A stretch of DNA of 64,000 nt from NCBI RefSeq assembly GCF_004216755.1, contig NZ_SGWZ01000004.1, forward strand, positions 80,059-144,058, given 5' to 3'. A program made the translations under genes and the position numbers. The stretch comes from Kerstersia gyiorum. Lineage in GTDB: Bacteria; Pseudomonadota; Gammaproteobacteria; Burkholderiales; Burkholderiaceae_B. Below, piece by piece: positions 36,591 through 45,462 of this stretch. The notes below the pieces were generated by a model. The model ran no database searches. It saw only the letters and a program-made list of their open reading frames with translations, and was not told the origin of the DNA. How positions within the stretch are numbered: position 1 is the first letter of the stretch; each line of letters starts with the position of its first letter.

Positions 36591-37511
36591 CTACAGGTTT
36601 TCCCTGGGGGCGGAAAAATCAACGCAACCCGCCAGCAGTTCGCGCATCGCCAGGATCAGCGGGCGTTCGTCACTGCGGCGCCACTGGACCGAATACAGCA
36701 AGGGAGCCAGCGGTTGCCGGTGCTCCAGGCGCGCAAGCGGTTGCCGATCGTTGGCGTGCAAGGCCCAGCCGCAGGGCAGGAAACCGACACCCAGGCCGCG
36801 CCGCAGCATGCCGGCCACGGCCGTCCAGTTGTTGCAGGACAGCCGCGTGACATGATGGATCTGCTGGCTCATCAGCCAATCGTCGAGAATACGCGTCGTG
36901 CCGGCGCCAGCGGGCAAGGTGATGAGCGGCAGTTCCTGCAGCAAGGCGGCCGGGTCGCGCTGCCTGGCTTTGCGGCCGGCCAGTAGCGCTGGCGCAGCCA
37001 CCCATTCGAAATCCGCACGTCCGATGGGTTGGGACAGGATATCGCTGCGTGAAGAACGCCCTGCAATCACGGCCAGGTCCAGTTTGCCGGCGGCCAGCCG
37101 CTGTTCCAGTGGAGCGCCCATATCCACGTCCAGCGCGAGCTGCAAGGCGGGATGCAATGCCCGCACCTGTGCCGCGAAGTCCGGCAGCCAGCTCAGCGCC
37201 GACAGTTCTCCTGCGCCCAGTTCGAAGGTGCCGTTCAGGCTGGCGCCCTGGTTGCCGGCCGCCTGTTGCAGGGCCTGTGCGGCATCAAGCGCCGCCAGCG
37301 CCACGGGCAACAGGCGCTGGCCGTCATGCGTCAGCGTGGCGCGGTTGCCGCGCCTGTCGAATAACTGTACGCCCAGTGCGGCTTCCAGCTCGCTGATGCG
37401 CTTGGACAGCGACGACAGCGATAGATGCAAGCGTTGCGCCGCCGTGGCGAAGTTGGAGCAGGTCGCGGCGCGATAGAACGCTTCTATCTGCTTGAGGGTG
37501 GGGGGCATCAT
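36591..37511 (-). CDS. LysR-family regulator
   Basis: A 306-residue LysR protein with LKQIEAFYRAATCSNFATAA and HLSLSSLSKRISELEAALGV as the helix-turn-helix, and a periplasmic-binding-like effector domain (SWLPDFAAQVRALHPALQLALDVDM). Start ATG 37511 or 37508; the in-frame sequence upstream is not protein-like. It is divergent from the hydroxy-acid dehydrogenase cluster at 37846-41252 and probably activates it in response to its substrate. Confidence 0.87.
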   Translation of the reverse strand: MMPPTLKQIEAFYRAATCSNFATAAQRLHLSLSSLSKRISELEAALGVQLFDRRGNRATLTHDGQRLLPVALAALDAAQALQQAAGNQGASLNGTFELGAGELSALSWLPDFAAQVRALHPALQLALDVDMGAPLEQRLAAGKLDLAVIAGRSSRSDILSQPIGRADFEWVAAPALLAGRKARQRDPAALLQELPLITLPAGAGTTRILDDWLMSQQIHHVTRLSCNNWTAVAGMLRRGLGVGFLPCGWALHANDRQPLARLEHRQPLAPLLYSVQWRRSDERPLILAMRELLAGCVDFSAPRENL

Positions 37512-37845
37512 GGGCGTGCGTGGGGAGGATAAGTGGGTGTATTGGAACGCGGGCTGCCGACCGGGGTGAAACCGGGGCCAGGATGAAAGAAGGCTGGTGG
37601 CAACGGTTGGCGGGGGCAGGCAGGCATAGGGGTAAATACCAGGTTTGATGTGAGTGCCTGCGGCTTTTCGCCGAGGCATTCGGTAATCGGATCGGCTGCG
37701 CGGCCAGTAAAACCGCCACACCAGGCATTCATTGCCAGATTTTTGTTCGATTTTATTCAATCTAAGCCGGGTGTTTATTTCAATTTACCAAAGAAAGTGC
37801 CATTTCTAGAATGCGCCTCATCGTTGTATTCAAGGCGCAGCACCC
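37512..37845. promoter_or_regulatory. LysR / catabolic operon intergenic region
   Basis: A 334-bp gene-free stretch, AT-rich from about 37735. It should hold the LysR binding sites and the promoter of the plus-strand operon, but I see no strong palindrome or consensus promoter. The ribosome site before 37846 is weak. Confidence 0.4.
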
Positions 37846-39048
37846 ATGTCTGTTTTTCAACCGAACGCAAAATCAAAGGCAAGCGAGCCCCGCAGACTGC
37901 GCGGCGTGCTGAACTTGCAGGATTTCGAGCGCCAGGCCCGGCGGCACTTACCCAGGCCGCTGTTCGAGTATGTCGCCGGTACCGTGGAGGATGGCCGCGC
38001 CGGACGCGACAACCAGCATGCCTTGCTGGAATACGGCCTGCTGCCACGCATTCTGACGGACGTGTCCGGACGCAGCCAGAAAGTCGAACTGTTCGGCCGC
38101 ACCTATGACAGCCCCTTCGGTATTGCCCCCATGGGCCTGGCCGCGCTGACCGCCTACCGTGGCGACGTCGTGCTGGCCCGCGCTGCGCGTGCTGCGAATA
38201 TTCCTGCAGTCCTGAGCGGCACTTCCGTCATTCCGCTGGAAACTGTCATGGAAGATGTGCCGGGGACCTGGTTCCAGGCCTATCTGCCCGGGGATTCCGA
38301 ACGCATTGCCGCCTTGCTGGACCGTGTGGCGCGTACCGGATGCGATACGCTGGTCGTGACAGTGGATATCCCCGTCAATGCCAATCGCGAAAATAATATC
38401 CGCGCCGGTTTCTCCACGCCGCTCAAGCCCAGCTTGCGGCTGGCCTGGGATGGCCTGACGCGGCCTTCCTGGCTGTTCGGCACCTTTCTGCGTACGCTGG
38501 CGCGTCACGGCATGCCGCATTTTGAGAACTCTTTCGCGACGCGCGGCGCGCCCATCCTGTCGGCCACGGTGCTGCGGGATTTCACTGCCCGGGACCATCT
38601 CAACTGGCGCCATTTCGCTGAAATCCGCCGTCAATGGCACGGTAACCTGGTGATCAAGGGCATCTTGCATCCGGCCGACGCGAAGCTGGCCCGCGAGCAT
38701 GGTGCGGATGCCGTCATCGTCTCCAACCACGGGGGCCGCCAGCTCGACGGTGCCATCTCGCCGTTGCGCTCCCTGCAGGCGGTCGTGGCTGCTGTGCCGG
38801 ACCTGCCCGTTCTGGTTGACAGTGGTTTTCGGCGCGGTTCGGACGTGATGGTTGCGCTGGCGATGGGGGCACGCATGGTCTTTGTCGGACGCCCCTTCAA
38901 TTACGCCGCCGCCATTGCCGGCGAAGCGGGCGTTGCCCATGGCATCAGGCTGTTGCGCGAGGAAATCGACCGCAACATGGGGATGCTGGGCATCAACCGT
39001 TGCGATGAACTGACTCCCGCGTGCCTGGTGCCGCGCACTATTTCCTGA
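37846..39048 (+). CDS. FMN-dependent alpha-hydroxy-acid dehydrogenase
   Basis: A 400-residue enzyme of the lactate/mandelate/glycolate oxidase family. The FMN site includes FGIAPMGLAAL, the conserved WFQAYLPGD and VTVDIPVNANRENN. The catalytic His and Arg lie in VIVSNHGGRQLDGAISPLRSL, followed by LVDSGFRRGSDVMVALAMGA. Members oxidise L-lactate, mandelate or other 2-hydroxy acids. The neighbouring amidohydrolase and aromatic-acid-type MFS suggest a hydroxy acid from lactone or aromatic breakdown rather than plain lactate. Confidence 0.9.
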   Translation: MSVFQPNAKSKASEPRRLRGVLNLQDFERQARRHLPRPLFEYVAGTVEDGRAGRDNQHALLEYGLLPRILTDVSGRSQKVELFGRTYDSPFGIAPMGLAALTAYRGDVVLARAARAANIPAVLSGTSVIPLETVMEDVPGTWFQAYLPGDSERIAALLDRVARTGCDTLVVTVDIPVNANRENNIRAGFSTPLKPSLRLAWDGLTRPSWLFGTFLRTLARHGMPHFENSFATRGAPILSATVLRDFTARDHLNWRHFAEIRRQWHGNLVIKGILHPADAKLAREHGADAVIVSNHGGRQLDGAISPLRSLQAVVAAVPDLPVLVDSGFRRGSDVMVALAMGARMVFVGRPFNYAAAIAGEAGVAHGIRLLREEIDRNMGMLGINRCDELTPACLVPRTIS

Positions 39049-39072
39049 TCTTACCCACAGCGAGGACACTCC

Positions 39073-39969
39073 ATGTCTAGCCATCCTCAAACCGAAACCG
39101 CAGCCCTGTGCCGCGCGCCGCTGGCGCAATTCGAAGCGCCTGCTTTCGATGTTCCTCCGGGCGCCGTCGATACGCACGCCCACGTCGTGGCCGACAGCGA
39201 CGCCTATCCGATGGTGGCCAATCGCAGCTATACGCCGCCGCCGGCGCCTGAGCAGAAATATCTGGCGATGCTCGACAGCAACCACATGAGTCATGGCGTT
39301 CTGATTCAGATCAGTGTCTATGGCACCGACAACCGCTACATGCTGGAAGTGCTGCGGCGCAACCCCCAGCGCTTGCGCGGCATTGCCGTGGTCGACGCAG
39401 ATATCAGCGATCGCGAACTGCTGGCCATGCACGAAGCCGGCGTGCGCGGCTTGCGCATCAATGTCCTGTTCGGCGGCGGCATCGGCTTTGAGGCCATGGA
39501 GCGGCTGGCGGCGCGCATTGCGCCGTTGGGCTGGCACATGCAATTCCTGATGGATGTGCGCGATTTGCCGGAATTGATGCCGCGCATGACACGCCTGCCC
39601 GTGCCAGGGGTGATCGACCACATGGGACATGCGCCGGTTTCGATGGGGCTGGATGCGCCGGGCTACCAGGCCATGCGCAGCCTGGTGGCGGACCATGGCT
39701 TCTGGGTCAAGCTCTCTGGCGCTTATCGCATCAGCGACGATTTCGAGGCGTTCCGCGATGTGCAGCCCCTGGCGCAGTCGCTCATCGAACTGGCGCCGGA
39801 CCGCATGGTGTGGGGCAGCGACTGGCCGCACGTGGCGCGCGAGCAGATGCCCGATACCGGCAAGCTGCTGAACCTGTTGCCGCAATGGGCGCCGGACGCA
39901 ACGACGCGCCGCCGCATCCTGGTCGACAACCCGGCCCGGCTCTACGGTTTTCCTGCCACGCCCGCCTGA
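39073..39969 (+). CDS. Amidohydrolase-2 family lactonase-like hydrolase
   Basis: A 298-residue TIM-barrel hydrolase. It has the metal-binding VDTHAHVV, His in VPGVIDHMGHAP, and the C-terminal WGSDWPHV with the conserved Asp, ending with DNPARLYGF. The pattern fits the LigI/4-sulfomuconolactone hydrolase branch, which opens lactones such as 2-pyrone-4,6-dicarboxylate. It follows the dehydrogenase by 24 bp and precedes an MFS importer. Confidence 0.87.
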   Translation: MSSHPQTETAALCRAPLAQFEAPAFDVPPGAVDTHAHVVADSDAYPMVANRSYTPPPAPEQKYLAMLDSNHMSHGVLIQISVYGTDNRYMLEVLRRNPQRLRGIAVVDADISDRELLAMHEAGVRGLRINVLFGGGIGFEAMERLAARIAPLGWHMQFLMDVRDLPELMPRMTRLPVPGVIDHMGHAPVSMGLDAPGYQAMRSLVADHGFWVKLSGAYRISDDFEAFRDVQPLAQSLIELAPDRMVWGSDWPHVAREQMPDTGKLLNLLPQWAPDATTRRRILVDNPARLYGFPATPA

Positions 39970-40022
39970 AGGCGGCAGGCAGCATGGTGGCAAACAGATA
40001 TCCATAAACAGGAGACAGAATC

Positions 40023-41252
40023 ATGAGCTGGTATTCGGAACTTTCCCCCAAGGAACGGAAAACCTTTATTGCCGCGTTTGGCGGCTGGGCGCTGGATGCG
40101 CTGGATTTCATGGTGTTCACTTTCGTCATCACGACCTTGATCACCTTGTTCAATATCGACCGCACCCAGGCCGGGATGCTGGGCACGGTCACGCTGCTGT
40201 TCTCGGCGGTGGGCGGCTGGCTGGCTGGTATCCTGGCGGACCGCTACGGCAGGGTGCGCGTGCTGCAGGCGACTATCCTATGGTTCTCGCTGTGCACGGT
40301 ATTGATCGGCTTTGCACAGAATTTCGAGCAGGTGTTCGTACTGCGGGCATTGCAGGGCCTGGGCTTCGGCGGGGAATGGGCAGTGGGTTCCGTGCTGATG
40401 GGCGAAATCGTCCGCACCCAATACCGTGGCCGCGCCGTGGGCACGGTGCAGAGCGGCTGGGCGATCGGCTGGGGCTTGGCGGCGCTTCTATATACGGTGG
40501 CTTTCAGCGTGCTGCCTGAAGACTGGGCCTGGCGTTCGCTGTTCTGGATCGGCGTGATTCCGGCGCTGCTGGTGCTGTACATCCGCCGTCACGTGCCCGA
40601 GCCTGAAATCTTCGAGCGCACCAAGAAAGAACAGGCCAGCCGTGGTGAGCGCAGTTCGCCGTGGAAGATATTTTCCCCGGCGCTGCTCAAGACCACGGTG
40701 CTGAGCGCCATTCTATGCACCGGCGTTCAGGGCGGCTATTACGCCGTGACCACCTGGTTGCCGACCTTCCTCAAGAGCGAACGGCAGTTGTCCGTGGTTG
40801 GTACCGGCGGCTACCTGATGGTCATCATCCTGGGGTCGTTCATCGGCTATATCGTGGGCGCCTACCTCACGGATCGCTTGGGGCGCCGGGCCAACCTGCT
40901 GATTTTTGCCGTGATCTCGTGCATCAGCGTCTATGCCTACACGCAGTTCCAGCTGAGCAACGAGCAGATGCTGTACCTGGGCTTCCCGCTGGGATTTGCG
41001 GCGTCGGGGATTTTCAGTGGCATGGGCGCCTATCTGACTGAGCTGTTCCCCTCGGATGTGCGGGCCACCGGGCAGGGCTTTGCCTACAATTTCGGCCGTG
41101 GCGTAGGGGCCTTGTTCCCTAGCCTGGTGGGCTACCTCTCCGGCGTGACGGGGTTGGGCATGGCGATCGGGATATTCGCAGGTACGGCCTATGCCGTCGT
41201 GTTGGTGACGGCTTTGCTGCTGCCTGAAACCAAGGGCCGGGAAATCGAGTAA
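40023..41252 (+). CDS. MFS importer, aromatic-acid/sialic-acid type
   Basis: A 409-residue MFS protein with 12 helices. The N-terminus FGGWALDALDFMVFTFVITT carries the Asp typical of the aromatic acid:H+ and sugar-acid symporters. Motif A is GILADRYGRVRV, and GLGFGGEWAVGSVLMGEIV is conserved in the group. It is the last gene of the cluster and presumably brings in the substrate of the two upstream enzymes. A terminator hairpin follows. Confidence 0.9.
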   Translation: MSWYSELSPKERKTFIAAFGGWALDALDFMVFTFVITTLITLFNIDRTQAGMLGTVTLLFSAVGGWLAGILADRYGRVRVLQATILWFSLCTVLIGFAQNFEQVFVLRALQGLGFGGEWAVGSVLMGEIVRTQYRGRAVGTVQSGWAIGWGLAALLYTVAFSVLPEDWAWRSLFWIGVIPALLVLYIRRHVPEPEIFERTKKEQASRGERSSPWKIFSPALLKTTVLSAILCTGVQGGYYAVTTWLPTFLKSERQLSVVGTGGYLMVIILGSFIGYIVGAYLTDRLGRRANLLIFAVISCISVYAYTQFQLSNEQMLYLGFPLGFAASGIFSGMGAYLTELFPSDVRATGQGFAYNFGRGVGALFPSLVGYLSGVTGLGMAIGIFAGTAYAVVLVTALLLPETKGREIE

Positions 41253-41283
41253 GTTTTGCCTGCGGGCACCGGCAAACCTGCGG

Positions 41284-41320
41284 AACGCGCCGTTCAACAA
41301 TTGGGTGAACGGCGCGTTTT
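41284..41320 (+). terminator. Terminator of the catabolic cluster
   Basis: AACGCGCCGTTCA (41284-41296) pairs with TGAACGGCGCGTT (41306-41318) around a 9-base loop. The end of the stem runs into four Ts. It lies 30 bp after the MFS stop. Confidence 0.75.
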
Positions 41321-41351
41321 CATGTGCCGGGGCATGGCGCCGGGCGGTGGT

Positions 41352-41379
41352 TTGTGTAAATCTGCAAAGGGTATACAAT
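41352..41379 (+). promoter_or_regulatory. Candidate promoter upstream of hisZ
   Basis: TTGTGT (41352-41357) and TACAAT (41374-41379) are separated by 16 bp, a fair sigma-70 match. Transcription would start near 41386. It lies between the MFS terminator and the structured RNA before hisZ. Confidence 0.55.
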
Positions 41380-41385
41380 AACCCG

Positions 41386-41470
41386 TAAGCTAATTGCAGG
41401 AAGTTTGTCTGGCACAGACCCTGCGTTACTCCTAGGCGGCTTGCCGGGCTTACGCCCCAAGCCGCTTTTT
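41386..41470 (+). ncRNA. Structured leader or small RNA ending in an intrinsic terminator
   Basis: The expected transcript folds into two hairpins. The first is GCAGG..GTCTG-GCA-CAGAC-CCTGC (41396-41424, with a 6-base bulge). The second is a strong terminator, GCGGCTTG-cc-GGGC-TTAC-GCCC-CAAGCCGC (41436-41465), followed by five Ts. The terminator lies before hisZ, so it either ends an sRNA of about 85 nt or attenuates hisZ-purA. CGTAAGC at 41384-41390 is complementary to GCTTACG in the terminator loop region (41448-41454), offering an alternative pairing at the extreme 5' end. No leader peptide with histidine codons is seen. Confidence 0.5.
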
Positions 41471-41525
41471 GTTTGCCCGCGCACTTTGCGCAAGCGTATC
41501 CAGTTTTGGGAATTGCTGAAATATC

Positions 41526-42695
41526 ATGATGGGCGATTGGTTGCTTCCGGAAGGGATTGCCGACACATTGCCGGCAGAAGCACGACGCATCGAAGAGTTG
41601 CGCCGCAAGCTGCTGGATCTCTACCGGGTTTATGGCTATGAGCTGGTGGCGCCGCCACTGGTCGAATACATAGATTCACTGTTGTCGGGTACCGGGCGGG
41701 ACCTGAGCCTGCGTACTTTCAAGCTGGTGGACCAGCTGTCTGGCCGCACGCTTGGCATCCGGGCCGACATGACGCGCCAGGTGACGCGCATAGACGCACA
41801 CCTGCTGAATCGCGATGCGGTCACGCGTCTGTGCTATTGCGGCTCGGTGTTGCATACCCGTCCCGCCGGCCTGTTGGCGCGGCGCGAACTGTTGCAGATC
41901 GGCGCCGAGCTGTACGGGCATGCCGGCGTCGAGGCCGACCTCGAAATCGTTCGCCTGGCGTTTGCCAGCGTGCGCGTGGCCGGGGTCGTGGATGCCCGCC
42001 TGGATCTCTATCACCCTGGGTTGGCGCAGTCCATCCTGGATGCCGATGCGGCCATCGCTCCGCATGCGGAAGCGGTTTTCACCCTGTTGCGCGACAAGGA
42101 CATCCCCGGCCTGCGTGAGCTGGCGGCAGTTGTGCCTGGCGTGGCTGCGGCCACCTGGACGGCACTGGAGCGCCTGCCCAACCTCTATGGCGGCCTGGAA
42201 GTGCTGGACCAGGCACGCCAGTGCCTGCCCGCCTTGCCGGGTGTCACGGCGGCGCTGGACCAGCTGCAGACGACGGCGCAGGCCCTGGATGTTCCCTGCA
42301 TCAGCATCGACCTGGCGGAAGTCGGGGGCTATGGTTATCACTCCGGCGTCACGTTCGCCATCTATGCGCAGGGCTGGCACGATGAAATCGTCCGTGGCGG
42401 CCGCTACGACAAGGTGGGCGAATCCGGTTTGCGGGCCCGGCCCGCGACAGGGTTCAGTCTGGACCTGCGCAAGCTGGCGGCGGGCCTGCAGCCGGCCCAG
42501 GCGTCCCCGGCGATCCGTGCGCCCTGGAGCACCGATCCGGTGCTGGAAAAAGTGGTGCACGAACTGCGCAGCCGGGGCGAAGTCGTGGTGCAGATGCTGC
42601 CCGGCCACGAGCACGAACAGGACGAGTTTTTCTGCGACAGAGAACTTTACGAACATGAAGGGGCCTGGAAGCTGCGCTCGCTGGAGCGTGCCTGA
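41526..42695 (+). CDS. hisZ: ATP phosphoribosyltransferase regulatory subunit
   Basis: A 389-residue HisRS paralogue without tRNA-charging function. It forms an octamer with the short HisG to catalyse and regulate the first step of histidine synthesis. Class II synthetase-like motifs are present: WLLPEGIADTLPAEARRIEELRRKLLDLYRVYGYELVAPPLVEYID, and the C-terminal YAQGWHDEIVRGGRYDKVG. It is followed by purA, as in many Burkholderiales. The start is ATG 41526 or 41529. Confidence 0.94.
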   Translation: MMGDWLLPEGIADTLPAEARRIEELRRKLLDLYRVYGYELVAPPLVEYIDSLLSGTGRDLSLRTFKLVDQLSGRTLGIRADMTRQVTRIDAHLLNRDAVTRLCYCGSVLHTRPAGLLARRELLQIGAELYGHAGVEADLEIVRLAFASVRVAGVVDARLDLYHPGLAQSILDADAAIAPHAEAVFTLLRDKDIPGLRELAAVVPGVAAATWTALERLPNLYGGLEVLDQARQCLPALPGVTAALDQLQTTAQALDVPCISIDLAEVGGYGYHSGVTFAIYAQGWHDEIVRGGRYDKVGESGLRARPATGFSLDLRKLAAGLQPAQASPAIRAPWSTDPVLEKVVHELRSRGEVVVQMLPGHEHEQDEFFCDRELYEHEGAWKLRSLERA

Positions 42696-42782
42696 ACGGG
42701 CATGCTGCCAGGGCGGGCGCTGCTGAGGCGCCGTTCCAGGGCTTTTTCCGGATTTGAATCTACTCTTTTCTCGAATACAGAC

Positions 42783-44078
42783 ATGGCTAAGAACGTAGTA
42801 GTTATCGGCACCCAGTGGGGTGATGAAGGCAAGGGCAAGATCGTCGACTGGCTGGCAGAATCGGCCCAGGGCGTGGTGCGTTTCCAGGGAGGCCACAATG
42901 CCGGCCACACGCTCTGGATCAACGGCAAGAAGACGGTGCTGCGCCTGATTCCCTCGGGCATCATGCATCCCGGCGTGACCTGCTATATCGGCAACGGCGT
43001 CGTCCTGTCGCCGCAGGCGCTGATGACCGAAGTTGCCGAACTGGAAGCCGCCGGCCTGGACGTGCGTTCGCGCCTGAAGATTTCCGAAGCCTGCACGCTG
43101 ATCCTGCCGTACCACATTGCGGTTGACCAGGCTCGCGAAGCCCGCAAGGGCGAAGGCAAGATCGGCACGACCGGCCGTGGCATCGGCCCGGCCTACGAAG
43201 ACAAGGTCGGCCGCCGCGCCCTGCGCGTGCAGGATCTGTACGACGAAGCCCAATTCGCCGCCAAGCTGGAAGAAGTCCTGGAGTACCACAACTTCGTGCT
43301 GACCCAGTACCTGGGCGGCGAAGCGGTCGATTTCAAGAAAGTGCTGGACGAGGCGCTGGCCTTCGCCCCGATCATCAAGCCCATGGTGGCCGATGTTTCC
43401 ACGCTGCTGTTCGAGGCCCGCGAAGCCGGCCAGAACCTGCTGTTCGAAGGTGCACAAGGCGCGCTGCTGGACGTGGACCACGGTACCTACCCCTTTGTGA
43501 CCAGCAGCAACTGCGTGGCGGGTGCTGCCTCGGCGGGTGCCGGTGTTGGCCCCCAGGCGCTGTCCTATGTGTTGGGCATCACCAAGGCCTATGCAACGCG
43601 CGTCGGCTCGGGCCCGTTCCCCACGGAACTGCATGACGATATCGGTTCGCACCTGGCCAAGGTCGGCAAGGAATTCGGCGCAGTGACGGGCCGTCCGCGC
43701 CGTTGCGGCTGGTTCGATGGCGCGGCGCTGAAGCGCTCGGTGCGTCTGAATGGGATCAGCGGCCTGTGCATCACCAAGCTGGATGTGCTCGATGGTCTCG
43801 AAGAGATCAAGATCGGCGTGGGCTACAACCTGGACGGCAAGTTCGTCGACGTGTTGCCCAGCGGCGCTGCAGCCGTGGCGCGTACCGAGCCGGTGTTCGA
43901 AACGCTGCCGGGCTGGACGGAATCCACGGTGGGCGTACAGTCCTTCGACGCACTGCCGGCCAATGCCCGCCGCTACCTGGAACGCATGGCGGAAGTCTGC
44001 GGCGTGCCCATCGCCATGGTCTCTACCGGTCCCGATCGCAACGAAACCATCCTGATGAAGCATCCTTTCAAGGATTGA
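42783..44078 (+). CDS. purA: Adenylosuccinate synthase
   Basis: The 431-residue enzyme forms adenylosuccinate from IMP, Asp and GTP in AMP synthesis. The P-loop-like GTQWGDEGKGKIVDWLAE and the GGHNAGHTLWING motif with the catalytic Asp and His are at the N-terminus. GTTGRGIGPAYEDKVGRRALR follows. Start ATG 42783 (MAKNVVVIG) matches the family; the open frame extends upstream but is not conserved-looking. It lies 87 bp after hisZ. Confidence 0.97.
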   Translation: MAKNVVVIGTQWGDEGKGKIVDWLAESAQGVVRFQGGHNAGHTLWINGKKTVLRLIPSGIMHPGVTCYIGNGVVLSPQALMTEVAELEAAGLDVRSRLKISEACTLILPYHIAVDQAREARKGEGKIGTTGRGIGPAYEDKVGRRALRVQDLYDEAQFAAKLEEVLEYHNFVLTQYLGGEAVDFKKVLDEALAFAPIIKPMVADVSTLLFEAREAGQNLLFEGAQGALLDVDHGTYPFVTSSNCVAGAASAGAGVGPQALSYVLGITKAYATRVGSGPFPTELHDDIGSHLAKVGKEFGAVTGRPRRCGWFDGAALKRSVRLNGISGLCITKLDVLDGLEEIKIGVGYNLDGKFVDVLPSGAAAVARTEPVFETLPGWTESTVGVQSFDALPANARRYLERMAEVCGVPIAMVSTGPDRNETILMKHPFKD

Positions 44079-44158
44079 TGTCCGGTTTTTCGGCTGATTG
44101 CGCCTGGCATCAGCCGATCCGGAAAGACAGCAGACGCCGCTTGGCGTTATGATTTCTG

Positions 44159-44185
44159 CCGCAGCCATTTGGCTGCGGTTTTTTT
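44159..44185 (+). terminator. Terminator of hisZ-purA
   Basis: CCGCAGCC-ATTT-GGCTGCGG (44159-44178) followed by seven Ts. It lies 80 bp after the purA stop and separates purA from the phosphoribosyltransferase gene. Confidence 0.9.
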
Positions 44186-44316
44186 ATCGCCGGGCCATTT
44201 GTGCCAGGAAGGCAGCCTGTCCGTTCAGCGGACCTTCCTTCCTGGGACCAGCCTGGCATTTTTTGACGTTGCCGGGGGCCTGGATGGCCGTCTGGAACTC
44301 GCATGGAGTAATGAGT

Positions 44317-44862
44317 ATGGCCCTTCCTGAAAACACTGATAGCGACCTGTGGGTAAGCTGGGAAGAATACAACCGTCTGATCGAACGCCTGTGCCTCAAG
44401 GTGTATGAGTCCGGCTGGGTATTCGACAAGATTCTGTGCCTGGCTCGTGGCGGCGTGCGTGTGGGGGATGTCATCTCGCGCATCTACGACGTACCCCTGG
44501 GTATTCTGGCCACCAGCAGCTATCGGGAAGCGGCCGGCACCCAGCAAGGTGAGCTGGATATTGCCCAATTCATCACCATCACGCGCGGCTCGCTGGATGG
44601 CAAGGTACTGCTGGTCGATGACATGGTCGATACCGGCCTGACCTTCAACCGTGTGCACGAGCATTTGCGCAAGCAATTCCCTGCCATCACGGAGCTGCGC
44701 ACGGCCGTGCTGTGGTGGAAAGGCAGGGCGCAGGCCACGCCGGATTACTACGTGGATCGTCTGCCGACCAACCCCTGGATTCACCAGCCCTTCGAAGACT
44801 ACGACAGCCTGCGTCCGCACCAGCTGGCTGCGTGGATGCAGAAAGGCGTGCATAACGACTGA
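44317..44862 (+). CDS. Phosphoribosyltransferase, xanthine/hypoxanthine type
   Basis: A 181-residue type I PRTase. The PRPP-binding motif is KVLLVDDMVDTGLTFNRV; LARGGVRVGDVISRIYDVP and the C-terminal WKGRAQATPDYYVDRLPTNPWIHQPFE match the Gpt-like family seen next to purA in Bordetella relatives. It probably salvages guanine, xanthine or hypoxanthine. The start ATG 44317 is eight bases after GGAG; ATG 44311 is too close. Confidence 0.87.
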   Translation: MALPENTDSDLWVSWEEYNRLIERLCLKVYESGWVFDKILCLARGGVRVGDVISRIYDVPLGILATSSYREAAGTQQGELDIAQFITITRGSLDGKVLLVDDMVDTGLTFNRVHEHLRKQFPAITELRTAVLWWKGRAQATPDYYVDRLPTNPWIHQPFEDYDSLRPHQLAAWMQKGVHND

Positions 44863-44887
44863 TCGAGCCGTTCGGCCCGATGATAAA

Positions 44888-44937
44888 CAGGCCTGGCCGC
44901 AGCGCACATGCAAGCGCTGCGGCCAGGCCTGTTTTTT
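44888..44937 (+). terminator. Strong terminator after the phosphoribosyltransferase
   Basis: An 18-bp perfect stem (44888-44905 with 44914-44931, CAGGCCTGGCCGCAGCGC and its complement) with an 8-base loop and six Ts on the plus strand. On the minus strand only three Ts follow, but it may also serve the convergent lipoprotein gene. Confidence 0.9.
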
Positions 44938-45232
44938 ATTCCGCGTCCAGCAGATGCAGGCGCTTGTCGGTAAAGACACAGAGCACGCCGGCGTCGGTAT
45001 GCATGATCTGGTGATCGAAGTCGCAATACAGGGCGGCGACTTGCAGCGGCAACTGTTGGTTGCCCCAGCTTTGGGGACGGAAATAGGCCAGTTCGCCGGG
45101 CTTGCAGGCTTTGGCCTCTTCGTCCGTGGAGTAGATGCAGGTATTGTTCTGCGAAATCTTGGAAGACTCTCCGCAGCCGGACAAAATGCTGACGGCAGCC
45201 AGGGCCAGCAGCATGGGGACAGTTCGTTTCAT
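44936..45232 (-). CDS. Small lipoprotein of unknown function
   Basis: A 98-residue protein with a lipoprotein signal (MKRTVPMLLALAAVSILSGC) whose lipobox is LSGC, lipidated at Cys20. The mature part has four further cysteines (NNTCIYS, KACKPGE, ALYCDFD, VLCVFTD) that could form two disulfides. I do not recognise a family. It stands alone and converges on the phosphoribosyltransferase gene. Confidence 0.75.
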   Translation of the reverse strand: MKRTVPMLLALAAVSILSGCGESSKISQNNTCIYSTDEEAKACKPGELAYFRPQSWGNQQLPLQVAALYCDFDHQIMHTDAGVLCVFTDKRLHLLDAE

Positions 45233-45462
45233 GGTCTCTGATCCGAGGGAATAAAAAGAAGCCGCACAAAGCGGCAGCCGGGATTATGGCATTCGGCCCA
45301 TGAAGCCGCCAGCCGTGCGGGTGTGCGCTGGAAAAGCGTAACGCGCCGGGCGGTGCGGCAGCCTGCAGGCCGGGTCAAATGGTTACTGATGTGAACGGCT
45401 ACAATGCCAATGGGTACTTACCGACATGGTGTGGTACCCGGCAGCAAACAGATACCCGTCGC

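Noticed and set aside
37948..40005. A 685-codon minus-strand frame opposite the dehydrogenase and amidohydrolase
   Set aside because: Both plus-strand genes have clear catalytic motifs; the antisense product has none.
41676..44168. An 830-codon minus-strand frame opposite hisZ and purA
   Set aside because: Shadow of two well-supported enzymes; it also crosses the purA terminator.
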